From the NCBI GenBank assembly GCA_943361925.1, contig CALRIT020000003.1, forward strand, positions 232,574 to 296,573: DNA of 64,000 bases. The letters are read 5' to 3'. Under the pieces are notes generated by a model. The model was given only the letters and a program-made list of their open reading frames with translations, was not told where the DNA came from and did not search any database. The translations under genes were made by a program, and so were the position numbers. This document shows positions 1 to 9,357 of the stretch, in pieces. Numbering within the stretch: the stretch's first letter is position 1; the number at the start of each line of letters is the position of its first letter. The DNA comes from CAISCU01 sp943361925. GTDB taxonomy: Bacteria > Bacteroidota > Bacteroidia > UKL13-3.

Positions 1-2
1 AA

Positions 3-1385
3 GTTCGTCAAGATACCGAGAAGTTAATTCAGGCTGTTATATCTGTTTTGTTTACTACTTTCATAGGTATTGTATTTGTTTCTTATGTTGCCATTCAGGT
101 AAACTGGATGATTCTTCCGGTTTTTATTTCAGTGATTCCAATTTTAGGATTATTGAGTTCATTATTAAGCAAAAGAATCAAAAAAATGCAAAAGCTGATT
201 GTCACCGAAACGACACAATTAGCGGGCTCTACCACTGAATCCTTAAGAAATATTGAATTGGTGAAAAGTTTGGGTTTAACCTCTCAGGAAATAAACAGAT
301 TAAATACAACTACAACCAAAATTTTAGGTCTTGAATTGAAAAAAGTAAGGTATATCAGAAGTTTAAGTTTTATTCAAGGTACATCGGTTAATTTACTCAG
401 AACAGCTGTGATGTTTGTGATGATGTACTTAATCTTTAAAGACCAGATTTCAGTTGGACAATATTTCATGATGATGTTTTATTCATTCTTTATTTTTGGT
501 CCTATCCAGGAATTAGGTAACGTGATAAATATCTATCGTGAGGCAGAAGTTAGTTTAGCTAATTTCCAAAAAATTCTCGATACACCTATTGAACCAAAAG
601 CAGTTTCTCCTCAACCATTAAATGAGATTCAAAAACTTACTTTTAATCAGGTAAAATTTGGTTACCAAAGCTCAAATCGTCCTTCTTTGAATGACATTTC
701 TTTTGAAGTGAATAAAGGTGAAACCATTGCTTTTGTTGGTCCTTCAGGTTCTGGTAAAACAACATTGGTTAAACTTCTTGTCGGATTATACCGTCCAAAA
801 GAAGGAGAAATTTTATACAATGGCATTTCATCACAAAACATAGAACTCGATGAATTAAGAGAACAAATCGGTTTTGTAACGCAGGATACTCAGTTGTTCT
901 CCGGTTCAATAAAAGAGAATTTGTTATTTGTGAAACCCGATGCTACTGATGAAGAAATAAATATTGTATTACAAAAAGCAAGTTGTCAGAATTTATTGGC
1001 AAGAGCTGATAAAGGAATTGATACAATTATTGGTGAAGGTGGAGTGAAAGTTTCAGGCGGAGAAAAACAAAGATTAAGTATAGCACGTGCTTTGTTAAGA
1101 AATCCAAGATTGCTTGTATTTGATGAAGCCACATCTGCTTTGGATTCTATTACCGAGGAAGAAATCAGCCAAACCATTAGAGAAGTAACTTCAAAACGTG
1201 AACATATTACAATATTAATTGCGCACAGGTTAAGTACCATAATGCATGCTGATAGAATATACGTATTGGAATTAGGCAAAGTAATTGAATCAGGTAAACA
1301 CCAGGATTTAATCAATGAAAAGGGACTGTATTACGCTATGTGGCGCCAGCAAATTGGTGAAGGTAAAATATCAAAAGACTTATAA
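3..1385 (+). CDS. ABC transporter, fused permease/ATPase (3' part)
   Basis: The reading frame is open from the first complete codon of the window, so the 5' end lies outside; the internal TTG at 48 is not a real start. The visible part holds the last membrane helices of an exporter-type transmembrane domain, then a full nucleotide-binding domain. Walker A (GPSGSGKTT) lies near base 738, the signature VSGGEKQR near 1048 and Walker B (LLVFDEATSALD) near 1110-1145, with the H-loop IAHR shortly after. This order is that of MsbA-like lipid, peptide or drug exporters, which act as homodimers in the inner membrane. The substrate cannot be read from the sequence. The closing residues look like a normal C-terminus. 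Confidence 0.93.
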   Translation, partial: VRQDTEKLIQAVISVLFTTFIGIVFVSYVAIQVNWMILPVFISVIPILGLLSSLLSKRIKKMQKLIVTETTQLAGSTTESLRNIELVKSLGLTSQEINRLNTTTTKILGLELKKVRYIRSLSFIQGTSVNLLRTAVMFVMMYLIFKDQISVGQYFMMMFYSFFIFGPIQELGNVINIYREAEVSLANFQKILDTPIEPKAVSPQPLNEIQKLTFNQVKFGYQSSNRPSLNDISFEVNKGETIAFVGPSGSGKTTLVKLLVGLYRPKEGEILYNGISSQNIELDELREQIGFVTQDTQLFSGSIKENLLFVKPDATDEEINIVLQKASCQNLLARADKGIDTIIGEGGVKVSGGEKQRLSIARALLRNPRLLVFDEATSALDSITEEEISQTIREVTSKREHITILIAHRLSTIMHADRIYVLELGKVIESGKHQDLINEKGLYYAMWRQQIGEGKISKDL

Positions 1386-1432
1386 TTCAATAGGCCTTTA
1401 TTGTAGTTTTACCTCTATTTTTTGCTTAATAC

Positions 1433-1440
1433 TAAATTTG
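1433..1440 (+). promoter_or_regulatory. candidate Bacteroidota -7 element
   Basis: TAAATTTG fits the Bacteroidota -7 consensus TAnnTTTG and stands 32 bp before the start of the Crp/Fnr gene. No good TTTG-type -33 element is present at the usual spacing, only T-rich sequence around 1407-1410. Confidence 0.35.
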
Positions 1441-1472
1441 CGTTTAAGCTAGTTTTTAATTACTCTTGAGTT

Positions 1473-2096
1473 ATGGAACAAATCATAGATGAGAAGGAAT
1501 TATTTTTTACCGATTTAGCTTTAAAAAGGGAAATTATTCAACAAGCTCGCGTTCGTAACTTTCATCAAGATCATGTAATTACTCAGCCGGGTGATGAAAT
1601 CATGTTTATTCCAATTGTACTTTCAGGTTGTTTAAGAATACTTCGTCAGAATGATGATGGACAAGAGGTTTTTCTCTACCATTTATATCCAGGTCAAACT
1701 TGTGCCATGTCTTTAACATGTTGCCAATCGGGTAAAAAAAGTATGATTAAAGCTATTGCTGAACTAGAATCAAGGTTACTGATGATTCCTGTAAAGCTTA
1801 CAGAAGACTGGTTCCGTTTTCCTGAATGGAAAGCTTATATCAGCAATAATTACCAAACACGTTTTGCGGAATTGTTACAAGTTATAGACTTGATTGCATT
1901 CAGTAATATGGACAAGCAACTTTTACATTATATCAAAGAAAGAGCCAAAGCACTTAATGTAAAAGTGTTGGATATTACTCATCAGGAAATTGCTGAAGAA
2001 TTACATACACATCGCGAAGCAATTAGCCGTTTGCTCAGAACAATGGAGCAAAAAGGTTTGGTTAAATTAGGTAGAAACAGCATACAGATTAATTAA
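1473..2096 (+). CDS. Crp/Fnr family transcriptional regulator
   Basis: This 207-residue protein has the usual family length and layout: a cyclic-nucleotide-binding-like beta-roll (about residues 20-130) and a C-terminal winged helix (about 150-205) with the recognition segment HQEIAEELHTHREAISRLLR. The sensor half contains the sequence CAMSLTCCQSGKK, typical of a Bacteroidota subgroup of unknown ligand; it lacks the CRP arginine-rich cAMP pocket pattern as far as I can see, and no FNR-type four-cysteine cluster is present. It sits alone between the ABC gene and the M28 peptidase, 24 bp before the latter, so it may be cotranscribed with it. The regulon is unknown. Confidence 0.9.
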   Translation: MEQIIDEKELFFTDLALKREIIQQARVRNFHQDHVITQPGDEIMFIPIVLSGCLRILRQNDDGQEVFLYHLYPGQTCAMSLTCCQSGKKSMIKAIAELESRLLMIPVKLTEDWFRFPEWKAYISNNYQTRFAELLQVIDLIAFSNMDKQLLHYIKERAKALNVKVLDITHQEIAEELHTHREAISRLLRTMEQKGLVKLGRNSIQIN

Positions 2097-2120
2097 GATT
2101 ATCTGTTTAAATTTTAATAA

Positions 2121-3488
2121 ATGAAATCAGCTTTATTAGGTATTTTTATTGTCTTTTTTAGTAGCACTTTAATTGCTCAAACTAAGGATTCAGTTATCAT
2201 CAGAAAAATGTTTGAAGAAGAGTTTCAAAGTGGAAAATCTTATACTCAACTTGAATATCTCTGTAAAAAAATTGGTGGAAGATTAAGTGGTTCTCCTCAG
2301 GCCGAAGCTGCTGTTAACTGGGCTTTCAAATCTCTTAAATCAGAAGGTTTTGATTCTGTTTGGTTACAACCTGTTATGGTTCCTCATTGGGTTCGTGGTG
2401 AAAAAGAACAAGCTTATGTTTTAAGCAATGGCAAGAAAACGGAGCTCAGTATTTGTGCTTTAGGTAACAGCGTTGGCACACCAAAATCCGGAATAAAAGC
2501 TAAAGTTATTGAAGTAAAAACTTTTGAAGAATTACGCGCATTGAGTGATGAATCTGTAAAAGGAAAAATAGTTTACTTCTCAAGACCTTTTCCTGATAAT
2601 GTACTCACTTGTGGTTCTGCATATGGAAATACTGTAAACCAACGCGGACAAGGTCCGATTGAGGCTGCTAAAAAAGGTGCAATTGGTGTAATAGTTAGAA
2701 GTATGACTCATGCTTATGATGATTTCCCTCATACCGGTGCTACCAATTATAAAGATAGCATCACTAAAATACCTGGCTGTGCTGTAAGTACTGTTGATGC
2801 TGCTATTCTTAGTGAGATTTTAAAGTCCAATCCAAATGCTGAATTGTATTTCCGTCAAACATGCGAAATGCTTCCAGATGTTTTAAGTTATAATGTAATT
2901 GCTGAAATCAAAGGGACAGAATTTCCTAGTGAATATGTTATCGTTGGTGGACATCTCGATGCTTGGGACAATGGCGAAGGAGCGCATGATGATGGTGCCG
3001 GAACAGTTCAAAGTATGAATGCTTTAAGATTGATTCTTCACTCTGGTATCAAGCCAAAAAGAAGCATTAGAGCAGTTTTGTTTATGAATGAAGAAAATGG
3101 TTTAAAAGGAGGATTGAAATATGCAGAATTAGCTGAAACAAATAAAGAAAAACACATTGCTGCAATTGAAACAGATGCAGGTGGTTTTATGCCTCGTCAC
3201 ATTGGTTTTACCTTAAAAAAAGAGGAGCTTAAAAAGTATGCAGCCTGGCAGGAATTACTTGGTCCATATGGTGTTCAGGCATTCGATGAAAATGGTGGTG
3301 GTGCAGATATTGGTCCTTTAAGAAAACAAGGGACTACTTTAATTGGTTATCATCCCGATGGACAAAAATATTTCGATTACCATCATACCTCGAATGATAC
3401 TTTTGATAAAGTGAATAAAAGAGAATTACAATTTGGAACTGTGGTTTTAGCAGGTTTGGTTTATTTGTTAAGTGAATACGGATTATAA
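2121..3488 (+). CDS. secreted M28 family metallopeptidase
   Basis: The protein is 455 residues and starts with a clear signal peptide (MKSALLGIFIVFFSSTLIAQ), so it acts in the periplasm or outside the cell. A PA-type inserted domain (about 110-250) precedes the di-zinc peptidase domain. The metal ligands expected for M28 can be followed: H278-x-D in GGHLDAW, D290 in GAHDDGAG, E324-E325 in MNEENG, D352 in ETDAGG and H421/H422 in YHHTSNDT. The family includes aminopeptidases and carboxypeptidase Q-like enzymes that cut small peptides. The exonuclease III gene begins 6 bp after its stop, which suggests cotranscription without a functional link. Confidence 0.92.
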   Translation: MKSALLGIFIVFFSSTLIAQTKDSVIIRKMFEEEFQSGKSYTQLEYLCKKIGGRLSGSPQAEAAVNWAFKSLKSEGFDSVWLQPVMVPHWVRGEKEQAYVLSNGKKTELSICALGNSVGTPKSGIKAKVIEVKTFEELRALSDESVKGKIVYFSRPFPDNVLTCGSAYGNTVNQRGQGPIEAAKKGAIGVIVRSMTHAYDDFPHTGATNYKDSITKIPGCAVSTVDAAILSEILKSNPNAELYFRQTCEMLPDVLSYNVIAEIKGTEFPSEYVIVGGHLDAWDNGEGAHDDGAGTVQSMNALRLILHSGIKPKRSIRAVLFMNEENGLKGGLKYAELAETNKEKHIAAIETDAGGFMPRHIGFTLKKEELKKYAAWQELLGPYGVQAFDENGGGADIGPLRKQGTTLIGYHPDGQKYFDYHHTSNDTFDKVNKRELQFGTVVLAGLVYLLSEYGL

Positions 3489-3494
3489 GTAGTT

Positions 3495-4265
3495 ATGAAA
3501 ATCATCAGTTATAATGTAAATGGCATTCGTTCAGCCATTAGTAAGGGTTTGGTTAATTTTATGCAAAGTAGTTCTGCTGATGTTTTTTGTTTTCAGGAAA
3601 CCAAAGCAGAGGCGGCTAATATCAGTGCAGAAGAATATAGTTTTGATGTGATTGGTTACAAACACCGTTACTGGTTCAGTGCAGAAAAGAAAGGTTACAG
3701 TGGTGTTGCCATCTTTAGTAAGGTAAAACCTGATCACGTTGAATATGGTTTTGGAAATCCTGAATATGATAGAGAAGGAAGAATTATCAGGGCTGATTTT
3801 GGCGATACTTCAGTTATTAGCGTTTATATACCAAGTGGTTCAAGTGGCGAAGAAAGACAAGCTTATAAAATGTTTTGGCTTGATTATTTTGAAAACTACA
3901 TTCGTGAATTAAGTTGGAAATTCCCTAACTTGATTATCTGTGGAGATTATAATATTGTTCATCATCCAATTGATATTCATGACCCAGTAAGCAATAAAAA
4001 TTCAAGTGGATTTTTACCTGAAGAAAGAGAATGGCTGACTAAATTCACCGATTCAGGTTACATAGATAGTTTCAGACATTTTAACAAAGACCCGCACCAT
4101 TACAGCTGGTGGAGCTACAGAGCAGGTTCAAGAGCCAGAAATAAAGGTTGGAGAATTGACTATTGTATGATTCATGAATCTATCAAACACAAACTTAAAT
4201 CAGCCGGAATTATACCTGATGCAGTTCATTCAGACCATTGCCCGGTTTTTATTGAGATAAAATAA
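3495..4265 (+). CDS. xth: exodeoxyribonuclease III (AP endonuclease)
   Basis: The 256-residue protein is a full-length ExoIII/EEP nuclease that cuts abasic sites and removes 3' blocking groups in base-excision repair. The diagnostic segments appear in order: ISYNVNGIRSA at the N-terminus, CFQETKA with the metal-binding glutamate, the YIPSGS block, CGDYNIVHHPIDI with the catalytic Asp-Asn, WRIDYCM, and SDHCPVFIEI with the catalytic histidine at the end. No signal peptide is present, so it is cytoplasmic. It follows the M28 peptidase by 6 bp and is followed by an A-rich hairpin. Confidence 0.95.
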   Translation: MKIISYNVNGIRSAISKGLVNFMQSSSADVFCFQETKAEAANISAEEYSFDVIGYKHRYWFSAEKKGYSGVAIFSKVKPDHVEYGFGNPEYDREGRIIRADFGDTSVISVYIPSGSSGEERQAYKMFWLDYFENYIRELSWKFPNLIICGDYNIVHHPIDIHDPVSNKNSSGFLPEEREWLTKFTDSGYIDSFRHFNKDPHHYSWWSYRAGSRARNKGWRIDYCMIHESIKHKLKSAGIIPDAVHSDHCPVFIEIK

Positions 4266-4275
4266 GATGTTTAAT

Positions 4276-4296
4276 GAATTGTTAAAAAAACAATTC
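4276..4296 (+). terminator. hairpin after xth
   Basis: An 8-bp perfect stem (GAATTGTT / AACAATTC) encloses a five-A loop 10 bp after the xth stop. A T-run does not follow it, so it is a weak terminator candidate and may simply protect a 3' end. Confidence 0.35.
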
Positions 4297-4346
4297 TAGA
4301 AAGGAAAACCCACTGATTTGCTTTACTTTGTGAATCTACTCTAAGT

Positions 4347-7300
4347 ATGCGAATCCGGGTGAAATTTGTGTTTTTGTCTTTGCTAATTTGCTTGGCATTT
4401 ACATCTATTTCTCAACCTGTTGCAAATTTTGTTGCCAATAAAGTTAATGGTTGTGCTCCTCTAACTGTGCAGTTTACGAGTCTTTCTACCGGAAATCCAA
4501 GTACCTATTTATGGGATTTTGGGAATGGAAATACTTCCACATTAATGAATCCTTCTGCTTCTTATGTAAATCCGGGTAAGTATACTGTGCGATTAACTGT
4601 TACAAATGCAGCAGGTTCAAATCAAAAAACAGTAAGTAATTATATTGATGTTTATCCGCTGCCTTCAGTAAAATTTGGAGCTTTAAAATTAACAGGTTGT
4701 TCTCCATTATCAGTACAATTTAGAGATTCAAGTTCGGCTGTATTAACAGGATTAAAATCCTGGGCTTGGGATTTTGGTGATGGTAATGTTTCTAACCAAA
4801 GACATCCAACAAATACATTTAATCTTCCGGGAAATTACTCCATAAGTTTATTGGTTACTGATTCTAATAATTGTTCAAATTCTTTAATCAAAAACAATTA
4901 TATCAATGTTCAAACTCAACCTGTAGTTGATTTTGTTGCAAGTTCAAATTTTGGATGCAGTTTACCATTTCAACCTACTTTCACTCCAAGCATTACTCCT
5001 TCCACCGGAAATTATTCATACTTATGGAATTTTGGAAATACTACTCAATCAACAAGTGCAAATCCGCAGGCAACCTATAATTCTAAGGGTACTTTTCCTG
5101 TAAGTTTAAGGGTTGTGAATCAGGCCCAATGCACCGTAAATGTTGTGAAGCCAAATTTTATAAGACTTATAGATGTGGTTCCTGATTTTGTTATTGATGG
5201 AACTCCTGATTTATGTGCACCCGGAAATGTAAGAGTATTAAATGCAACAACATTCGATACTCTTGGAATTGTTTTCGAATGGTATCTCAATGGTGTGTTG
5301 GTTTCTAGTTTTAAAAATGTTCAGTTAACAAATTTGCCGGTAGGTAATCATTCACTTGAACTAAGAGTAAGGGTCGGAAATTGCATTGCATCTACCATTC
5401 GAAATTCTTTTATTAATGTAATTCCCGGTCCTAAATCTAATTTTTATAGCGACAAAACAAATTATTGTAAAGTCCCAAGTTCAGTAAGTTTTAAAGACAG
5501 TAGTTCAAGTGCTGTTGCTTGGTTATGGAATTTTGGAAATGCACAAACATCAAACATAAAAGACCCAATTGTTAATTATACCAATTTTGGTGAGTATACC
5601 GTAAGTTTAATTACTACCCATACAAATGGTTGCCGCGATACGCTCGTTAAACCTTTATACATTAAAATCAAGCCTGCTTTCGTTTTGCCATTGGTAAGTC
5701 CTAAAAAAGGTTGTGCTCCTTTATTGGTTAATTTTGGTGTTTACGATACCAATTCGCCTCCATTTAATAACTTCTTGTGGAACCTTGGAAAACCTGGTGT
5801 TACCAGTAATTTGGCTTCACATAGTTACACTTATAACGATACCGGTGTGTATTATGTTTCTCTTACTGCAACCAATGCCGAAGGTTGCGTTTCAACCAGG
5901 TTTGATACCGTTCGGGTTGGTTTGGTATTGAACCCTAACTTTACTGTACCAAAAATTGTTTTTTGTTATGGTGAACAGCCTATTAGTTTACAAATACCAA
6001 ACCATTTAAGGATTCCGGGTTTTGGTTATTCATGGGTAACTAAAGATTCTTCATTTATCGGAAGTGCTTTGAATAACAGCGTTTTTTTTAATGATACCGG
6101 CTGGCAAAGCTTGAGTTTGTTAATGAGTCATCATGGTTGTACCTCGGGAATTTTTAAAGACAGTGTTTTCCGAATTCTAGGTCCAATTGCTAGGTATAGT
6201 TTCAATTATCTTCCTTGTTCAAATTCACAGTTGCGTTTTATTAATCGAAGTGTTGGTGGAAACAAATTTCTTTGGGTTTTTGGTGATGGTGATTCTTCCA
6301 CCCAATTTTCACCAAACCACGATTACGATTCTTCGGCAACTTATATGGTTAAGTTGTACGCTTTTGATACATTAACTTCATGTACTTCAGTTTTTACTTT
6401 ACCTGTTAAGGTTGAAGTTGGGATGAATCCTAAATTCAGCATTTCTGCTAAAAAAGGATGTTTTCCACTTTTGGTTTCTTTGTTAAATACAACGAGTCCA
6501 ATGACCAATATTGTGAAAACCGAATTTATGATTGATGGCAAAACTCTTGTTGGAAATTCAGTTTCTGCTTTGTTGTTAAATCCTGGAAAGTATACCGTAA
6601 CAATGGTGCTAACAGATAATAAAGGATGTTCTTATTCACTTACCAAAACCGATTCTATTTTGGTAATCAATGCCAATGTTGAGTTTGCTTCTTCTCCTAA
6701 TATTTCATGTTTGCCTTTGTTGTTAACTACACAAGATACAAGTCAATCTGATTTTCCAATTGTAAAACGAATCTGGACATGGGGAAACGGTGATTCAACT
6801 GTATATACACATCCTGATTCCGTTTTCGCAAGGTATCTTTATCAAACGCCACCCGCCAACCAAGCTGATGGTTTCTTTTTAAGATTAACAATTCAGGATT
6901 CAGAAGGATGCAGGTTTTTTAACTCAAAAAGAATTTTCTTATCAAAGCCACTTCCTGATTTTTCATTTTTACAAAAGAAAAATTGTGTAAAAGACACCTT
7001 TATTTTCACACCAAAACCGGATGCACAAATGGGTTTGGGTGCTTTGAGTTTTGATTGGAAAATATTGGGGAATTCATTCACTTCAAGAACAGCCTCACTG
7101 CAATATTCAGGTGATACAATTTTACCCGTACTATTAAGAGTTACGGATGTGAATGGTTGCAGAGATAGTATTACTAGAAATGTTCCAATCCTGACAGGAC
7201 CTCCAAAGGTTTTGTTTGATGCGAATCCTAAAGTTATCAATTGTCCCGGCCCACCAATTTATTTTACTGATTTTAGCACTGCCGGTTCAACACCTATTCT

Positions 7301-9356
7301 GTCTTGGCAATGGAATTTTGGCGATGGTGGTCAATCTGATTTACAGAATCCTGCCAGAATTTATTTGTTAGCAGGAACATATTCTGTTTCATTAACTATT
7401 ACCGATTCTTTGGGTTGTAAGGCAACACAATCTATTCCTGATATGCTTGTGATTGGTGGACCTAAAGGAAATTATTCAATTACACCCGATTTTGGTTGTG
7501 CTCCTTTAAAGGTTGAATTGAAATCAAACTCGACAAATGTTGTAAAATTTGAATGGGATTTTGGTGATGGAATTTTAGATACAAATGCGAATACCAATCA
7601 TATTTATACTAGAGATGGAAGGTTTATTCCTAGTTTAACTTTGGTTGATTCAGCCGGATGTAAAATTGGTCTGCCACCCATTGATACAATAATGGTTTTG
7701 CCCAATCCTCAGGTAAGTTTTTCAGTGAGCAAAAAAATTAATTGTTTGGGTGTAGATGTTGAAATCACAGGGAATGTTACTAGTGTAAACCCGGTAACAA
7801 GTTATTTATGGAAGATTGATACAAACACCTTTTCATTTCAGGGTCCTATCAACTACAATTGTAATAGGGTAGGTGATATTCCTGTATTGTTTGAAGTTAC
7901 CGATATCAATAACTGTAAAGGAATACTAATTGATTCATTTGCGATTCAGGTTTTCAGAGATTCCATTGCTCCTATAAAGCCAATTCCATTAAGAGCAAGT
8001 GTGGTGAATGACGAACAGGTTGATTTTTCATTTTATCGTTCTCCAGAAGCCGATTTTGATCATTACCTGATACAATTCGATTTCAATGGAAATATTCCAA
8101 ATCAAACCAGAACCATAACAGATATTTTGGATACTGTTCCCGTTTTTTCTAACCTAAATACTCGATTTTATACCTATTCATACAAAATGCAAACGGTTGA
8201 TGCTTGCAGGAATGTTTCTGAAATATCAGAGAAACATACCACCATGGAATTAAAGGCTGAAGGTATAACAAATGCAGTTTCATTAAAATGGTTACCTTAT
8301 TTAGGTTGGGATACAATTTGGGCTTATGAAATTTTTAGGTTGAACACTACAAATAATATGTTTGAAAGAATTGGAAGAGTTAATGATACCACTTTAAATT
8401 TTATTGATTCACAAACCTATTGCCATAAACTTTTTACTTACAAAATTAAAGCAATCAATAGTTCGAAAGCTTCATGGAGTGATACTGCTTCTGCCATTCC
8501 TTTATTTGATGCCAATACTCCGAATACAAGAACACTAAGGGTTACTGTTGAAGACAATGGAAGCGTTTTATTGCAATGGTTTAAACGTAAACATAAGTAT
8601 CCATTTAAGTACGTTATTAATAGATATTCCAATGATCCAATTAGGAAAAACAAGCGAATTGAACTGAGTAGTTTAGATAGTTTTTATATTGATAAAGATG
8701 TGGATGTAAATGCGTTTAGTTATTCTTATTATGTACAATTAGAAGATGAATGCGGTGGTATTGGATTGCCTTCCAATGAAGCTAAAACTATTCTTTTATT
8801 GGTTGATATAGAAAAGAATGATAAGTTGACTGAAGACCCTAAAATATACTGGAATGCTTATCAGGATTGGGCTTCCGGTATAGAAAGATATGATGTATTT
8901 TTCTACAATGATAGTCTTGGTTCAATGCAGTTAATCGCTTCCAAAAAGGAAACTGATTCGTTGGAAACAAGTCATTCTTATTTGAACTTTGAACAAGATG
9001 ATTATTGCTACAGAGTTGTGGCTTATCAAAAAGACAGTAATTGGGTAGAAAGCTGGTCGAATATTGGCTGTATGTCAACCAAGCCACGTTTGTTTGCACC
9101 AAATGCATTCACAGCAAATGCAGATAAAATCAACGATGGATTTTTATTAAAAGGTGTTTTTATCAAACAATATAACCTACGGATTTACGATCGTTGGGGA
9201 ACAATGGTTTTCGAAACAAATAACCTCAACCAAGCTTGGGACGGCACATTTGGAAATGAACCGGCCCCGGCAGGTGTTTATGTTTTTATTGCCAATGCTT
9301 ATGGCAGAAAAGGAGAATATGTTACAATTAAAGGGAATGTTACTCTTTTAAGATAA
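4347..9356 (+). CDS. PKD-repeat surface protein with gliding-type C-terminal domain
   Basis: This 1669-residue protein begins with a signal peptide (cleavage probably after SISQ, residue 23). From about residue 24 to 1200 it consists of tandem PKD-type beta-sandwich repeats, each with the GC-(A/S)PL-xVxF opening and the WDFG(D/N)G core; several repeats have a shifted or lost core. Residues about 1210-1560 look like degenerate fibronectin-III-like modules. The last 90 residues (from FAPNAFTAN through YDRWGTMVFE to the PAGVYVF motif) match the gliding-motility-associated C-terminal domain that directs export by the type IX system. It is likely an extracellular adhesin or structural protein; no enzyme domain is visible. 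It converges with the M1 peptidase gene, the two stops being one base apart. Confidence 0.88.
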   Translation: MRIRVKFVFLSLLICLAFTSISQPVANFVANKVNGCAPLTVQFTSLSTGNPSTYLWDFGNGNTSTLMNPSASYVNPGKYTVRLTVTNAAGSNQKTVSNYIDVYPLPSVKFGALKLTGCSPLSVQFRDSSSAVLTGLKSWAWDFGDGNVSNQRHPTNTFNLPGNYSISLLVTDSNNCSNSLIKNNYINVQTQPVVDFVASSNFGCSLPFQPTFTPSITPSTGNYSYLWNFGNTTQSTSANPQATYNSKGTFPVSLRVVNQAQCTVNVVKPNFIRLIDVVPDFVIDGTPDLCAPGNVRVLNATTFDTLGIVFEWYLNGVLVSSFKNVQLTNLPVGNHSLELRVRVGNCIASTIRNSFINVIPGPKSNFYSDKTNYCKVPSSVSFKDSSSSAVAWLWNFGNAQTSNIKDPIVNYTNFGEYTVSLITTHTNGCRDTLVKPLYIKIKPAFVLPLVSPKKGCAPLLVNFGVYDTNSPPFNNFLWNLGKPGVTSNLASHSYTYNDTGVYYVSLTATNAEGCVSTRFDTVRVGLVLNPNFTVPKIVFCYGEQPISLQIPNHLRIPGFGYSWVTKDSSFIGSALNNSVFFNDTGWQSLSLLMSHHGCTSGIFKDSVFRILGPIARYSFNYLPCSNSQLRFINRSVGGNKFLWVFGDGDSSTQFSPNHDYDSSATYMVKLYAFDTLTSCTSVFTLPVKVEVGMNPKFSISAKKGCFPLLVSLLNTTSPMTNIVKTEFMIDGKTLVGNSVSALLLNPGKYTVTMVLTDNKGCSYSLTKTDSILVINANVEFASSPNISCLPLLLTTQDTSQSDFPIVKRIWTWGNGDSTVYTHPDSVFARYLYQTPPANQADGFFLRLTIQDSEGCRFFNSKRIFLSKPLPDFSFLQKKNCVKDTFIFTPKPDAQMGLGALSFDWKILGNSFTSRTASLQYSGDTILPVLLRVTDVNGCRDSITRNVPILTGPPKVLFDANPKVINCPGPPIYFTDFSTAGSTPILSWQWNFGDGGQSDLQNPARIYLLAGTYSVSLTITDSLGCKATQSIPDMLVIGGPKGNYSITPDFGCAPLKVELKSNSTNVVKFEWDFGDGILDTNANTNHIYTRDGRFIPSLTLVDSAGCKIGLPPIDTIMVLPNPQVSFSVSKKINCLGVDVEITGNVTSVNPVTSYLWKIDTNTFSFQGPINYNCNRVGDIPVLFEVTDINNCKGILIDSFAIQVFRDSIAPIKPIPLRASVVNDEQVDFSFYRSPEADFDHYLIQFDFNGNIPNQTRTITDILDTVPVFSNLNTRFYTYSYKMQTVDACRNVSEISEKHTTMELKAEGITNAVSLKWLPYLGWDTIWAYEIFRLNTTNNMFERIGRVNDTTLNFIDSQTYCHKLFTYKIKAINSSKASWSDTASAIPLFDANTPNTRTLRVTVEDNGSVLLQWFKRKHKYPFKYVINRYSNDPIRKNKRIELSSLDSFYIDKDVDVNAFSYSYYVQLEDECGGIGLPSNEAKTILLLVDIEKNDKLTEDPKIYWNAYQDWASGIERYDVFFYNDSLGSMQLIASKKETDSLETSHSYLNFEQDDYCYRVVAYQKDSNWVESWSNIGCMSTKPRLFAPNAFTANADKINDGFLLKGVFIKQYNLRIYDRWGTMVFETNNLNQAWDGTFGNEPAPAGVYVFIANAYGRKGEYVTIKGNVTLLR

Positions 9357-9357
9357 G

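Noticed and set aside
4347..9356. PKD repeats as a recent DNA-level tandem array.
   Set aside because: Repeats are similar only in protein pattern; the DNA shows no long exact repeats.
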